Source of the DNA: an uncultured Succinivibrionaceae bacterium
Lineage (GTDB): Bacteria > Pseudomonadota > Gammaproteobacteria > Enterobacterales > Succinivibrionaceae
NCBI GenBank assembly: GCA_949286015.1
Contig: CASEBB010000005.1
Location: 1-44,420, forward strand
Direction of reading: 5' to 3'
DNA length: 44,420 nt
The position numbers and the translations under genes are program-made. Under the pieces are notes generated by a model that was not told the DNA's origin, searched no databases, and worked only from the letters and a program-made list of their open reading frames with translations. This document shows, one piece after another, positions 44,375 through 44,420 of this stretch (position 1 is its first letter; each line of letters opens with the position of its first letter).

Positions 44375-44420
44375 AACGTGGGAGTTACATCGGCCTTTGT
44401 TGGCTCCTAATGTACTTTTC

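Larger units (their letters stand above)
41919..44420. other. 2.5-kb region without recognisable genes upstream of flhG
   Basis: No frame longer than about 80 codons and no protein family is recognisable on either strand. flhF would be expected here. The region contains the 14-mer at 43644-43657, a TTGACA box at 43621-43626, a dispersed hairpin copy at 44237-44290 and a nested hairpin at 44331-44374. An RNA gene cannot be excluded, but I found no tRNA T-loop or other landmark. Confidence 0.5.

Noticed and set aside
41919..44420. tRNA or other housekeeping RNA in the gene-free right end
   Set aside because: I looked for T-loop GGTTCRA-type sequences and for RNase P, tmRNA and SRP landmarks and found none; a covariance-model scan would be decisive.

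Overview
The window reads as chromosomal DNA of a motile, probably anaerobic or facultative gammaproteobacterium. The order flhG-fliA-cheY-cheZ-cheA-cheB-motC-motD-parA-parP-cheW-DUF2802 is the Pseudomonas/Vibrio-type flagellar chemotaxis cluster. The unusually low coding density (about a third of the window is not coding) and the Ala/Gln/Ser-rich protein tails suggest a Succinivibrionaceae-like lineage. That family assignment is inference, since the window holds no rRNA or other taxonomic marker.

Left part (1-8812): a possible C-terminal scrap of a SpoT-like ACT domain, then a leftward sugar-uptake group. In order of transcription this is ytfQ (periplasmic binding protein), ytfR (double ATPase), ytfT and yjfF (two permeases), followed by an FGGY sugar kinase. 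A perfect 24-bp LacI-type palindrome, a weaker LacI-like site and a CRP-like site lie upstream of ytfQ. A strong intrinsic terminator directly after ytfQ probably makes the binding protein more abundant than the rest of the transporter.

Middle part (9554-15872), rightward: anmK (anhydro-MurNAc kinase, cell-wall recycling) with about 117 extra N-terminal residues that resemble the start of an IS transposase; a membrane-anchored metallophosphoesterase with a long low-complexity tail; and a family-4-like glycosyltransferase interrupted by a run of 12 G. Removing one G restores a full-length 479-residue protein, so this looks like a phase-variable gene.

Right part (16013-41918), all leftward: the flagellar and chemotaxis cluster. 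Gene order is conserved but the cluster is stretched by spacers of 0.2-1.8 kb. It appears to be split into separate units (flhG / fliA / cheY-cheZ-cheA / cheB / motC-motD / parA / parP / cheW / DUF2802), with intrinsic terminators after cheA, cheB and cheW and sigma-54-like sites upstream of motC and cheW. Most proteins carry lineage-specific low-complexity expansions: a 1559-residue DUF2802 protein, six helix repeats at the CheZ N-terminus, a 200-residue tail on FliA, seven 11-residue repeats in ParP, and long linkers in CheA, CheB and MotD. ParA/ParP plus a LID-like stretch in CheA indicate ParC/ParP-type polar positioning of the chemoreceptor array.

The spacers hold a dispersed family of hairpin elements carrying an ATCTYRAG signature, two sets of long tandem repeats, simple-sequence repeats and several perfect palindromes. 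The last 2.5 kb (41919-44420), where flhF would be expected, contains no recognisable gene. I see no tRNA, rRNA, CRISPR array or intact insertion sequence.
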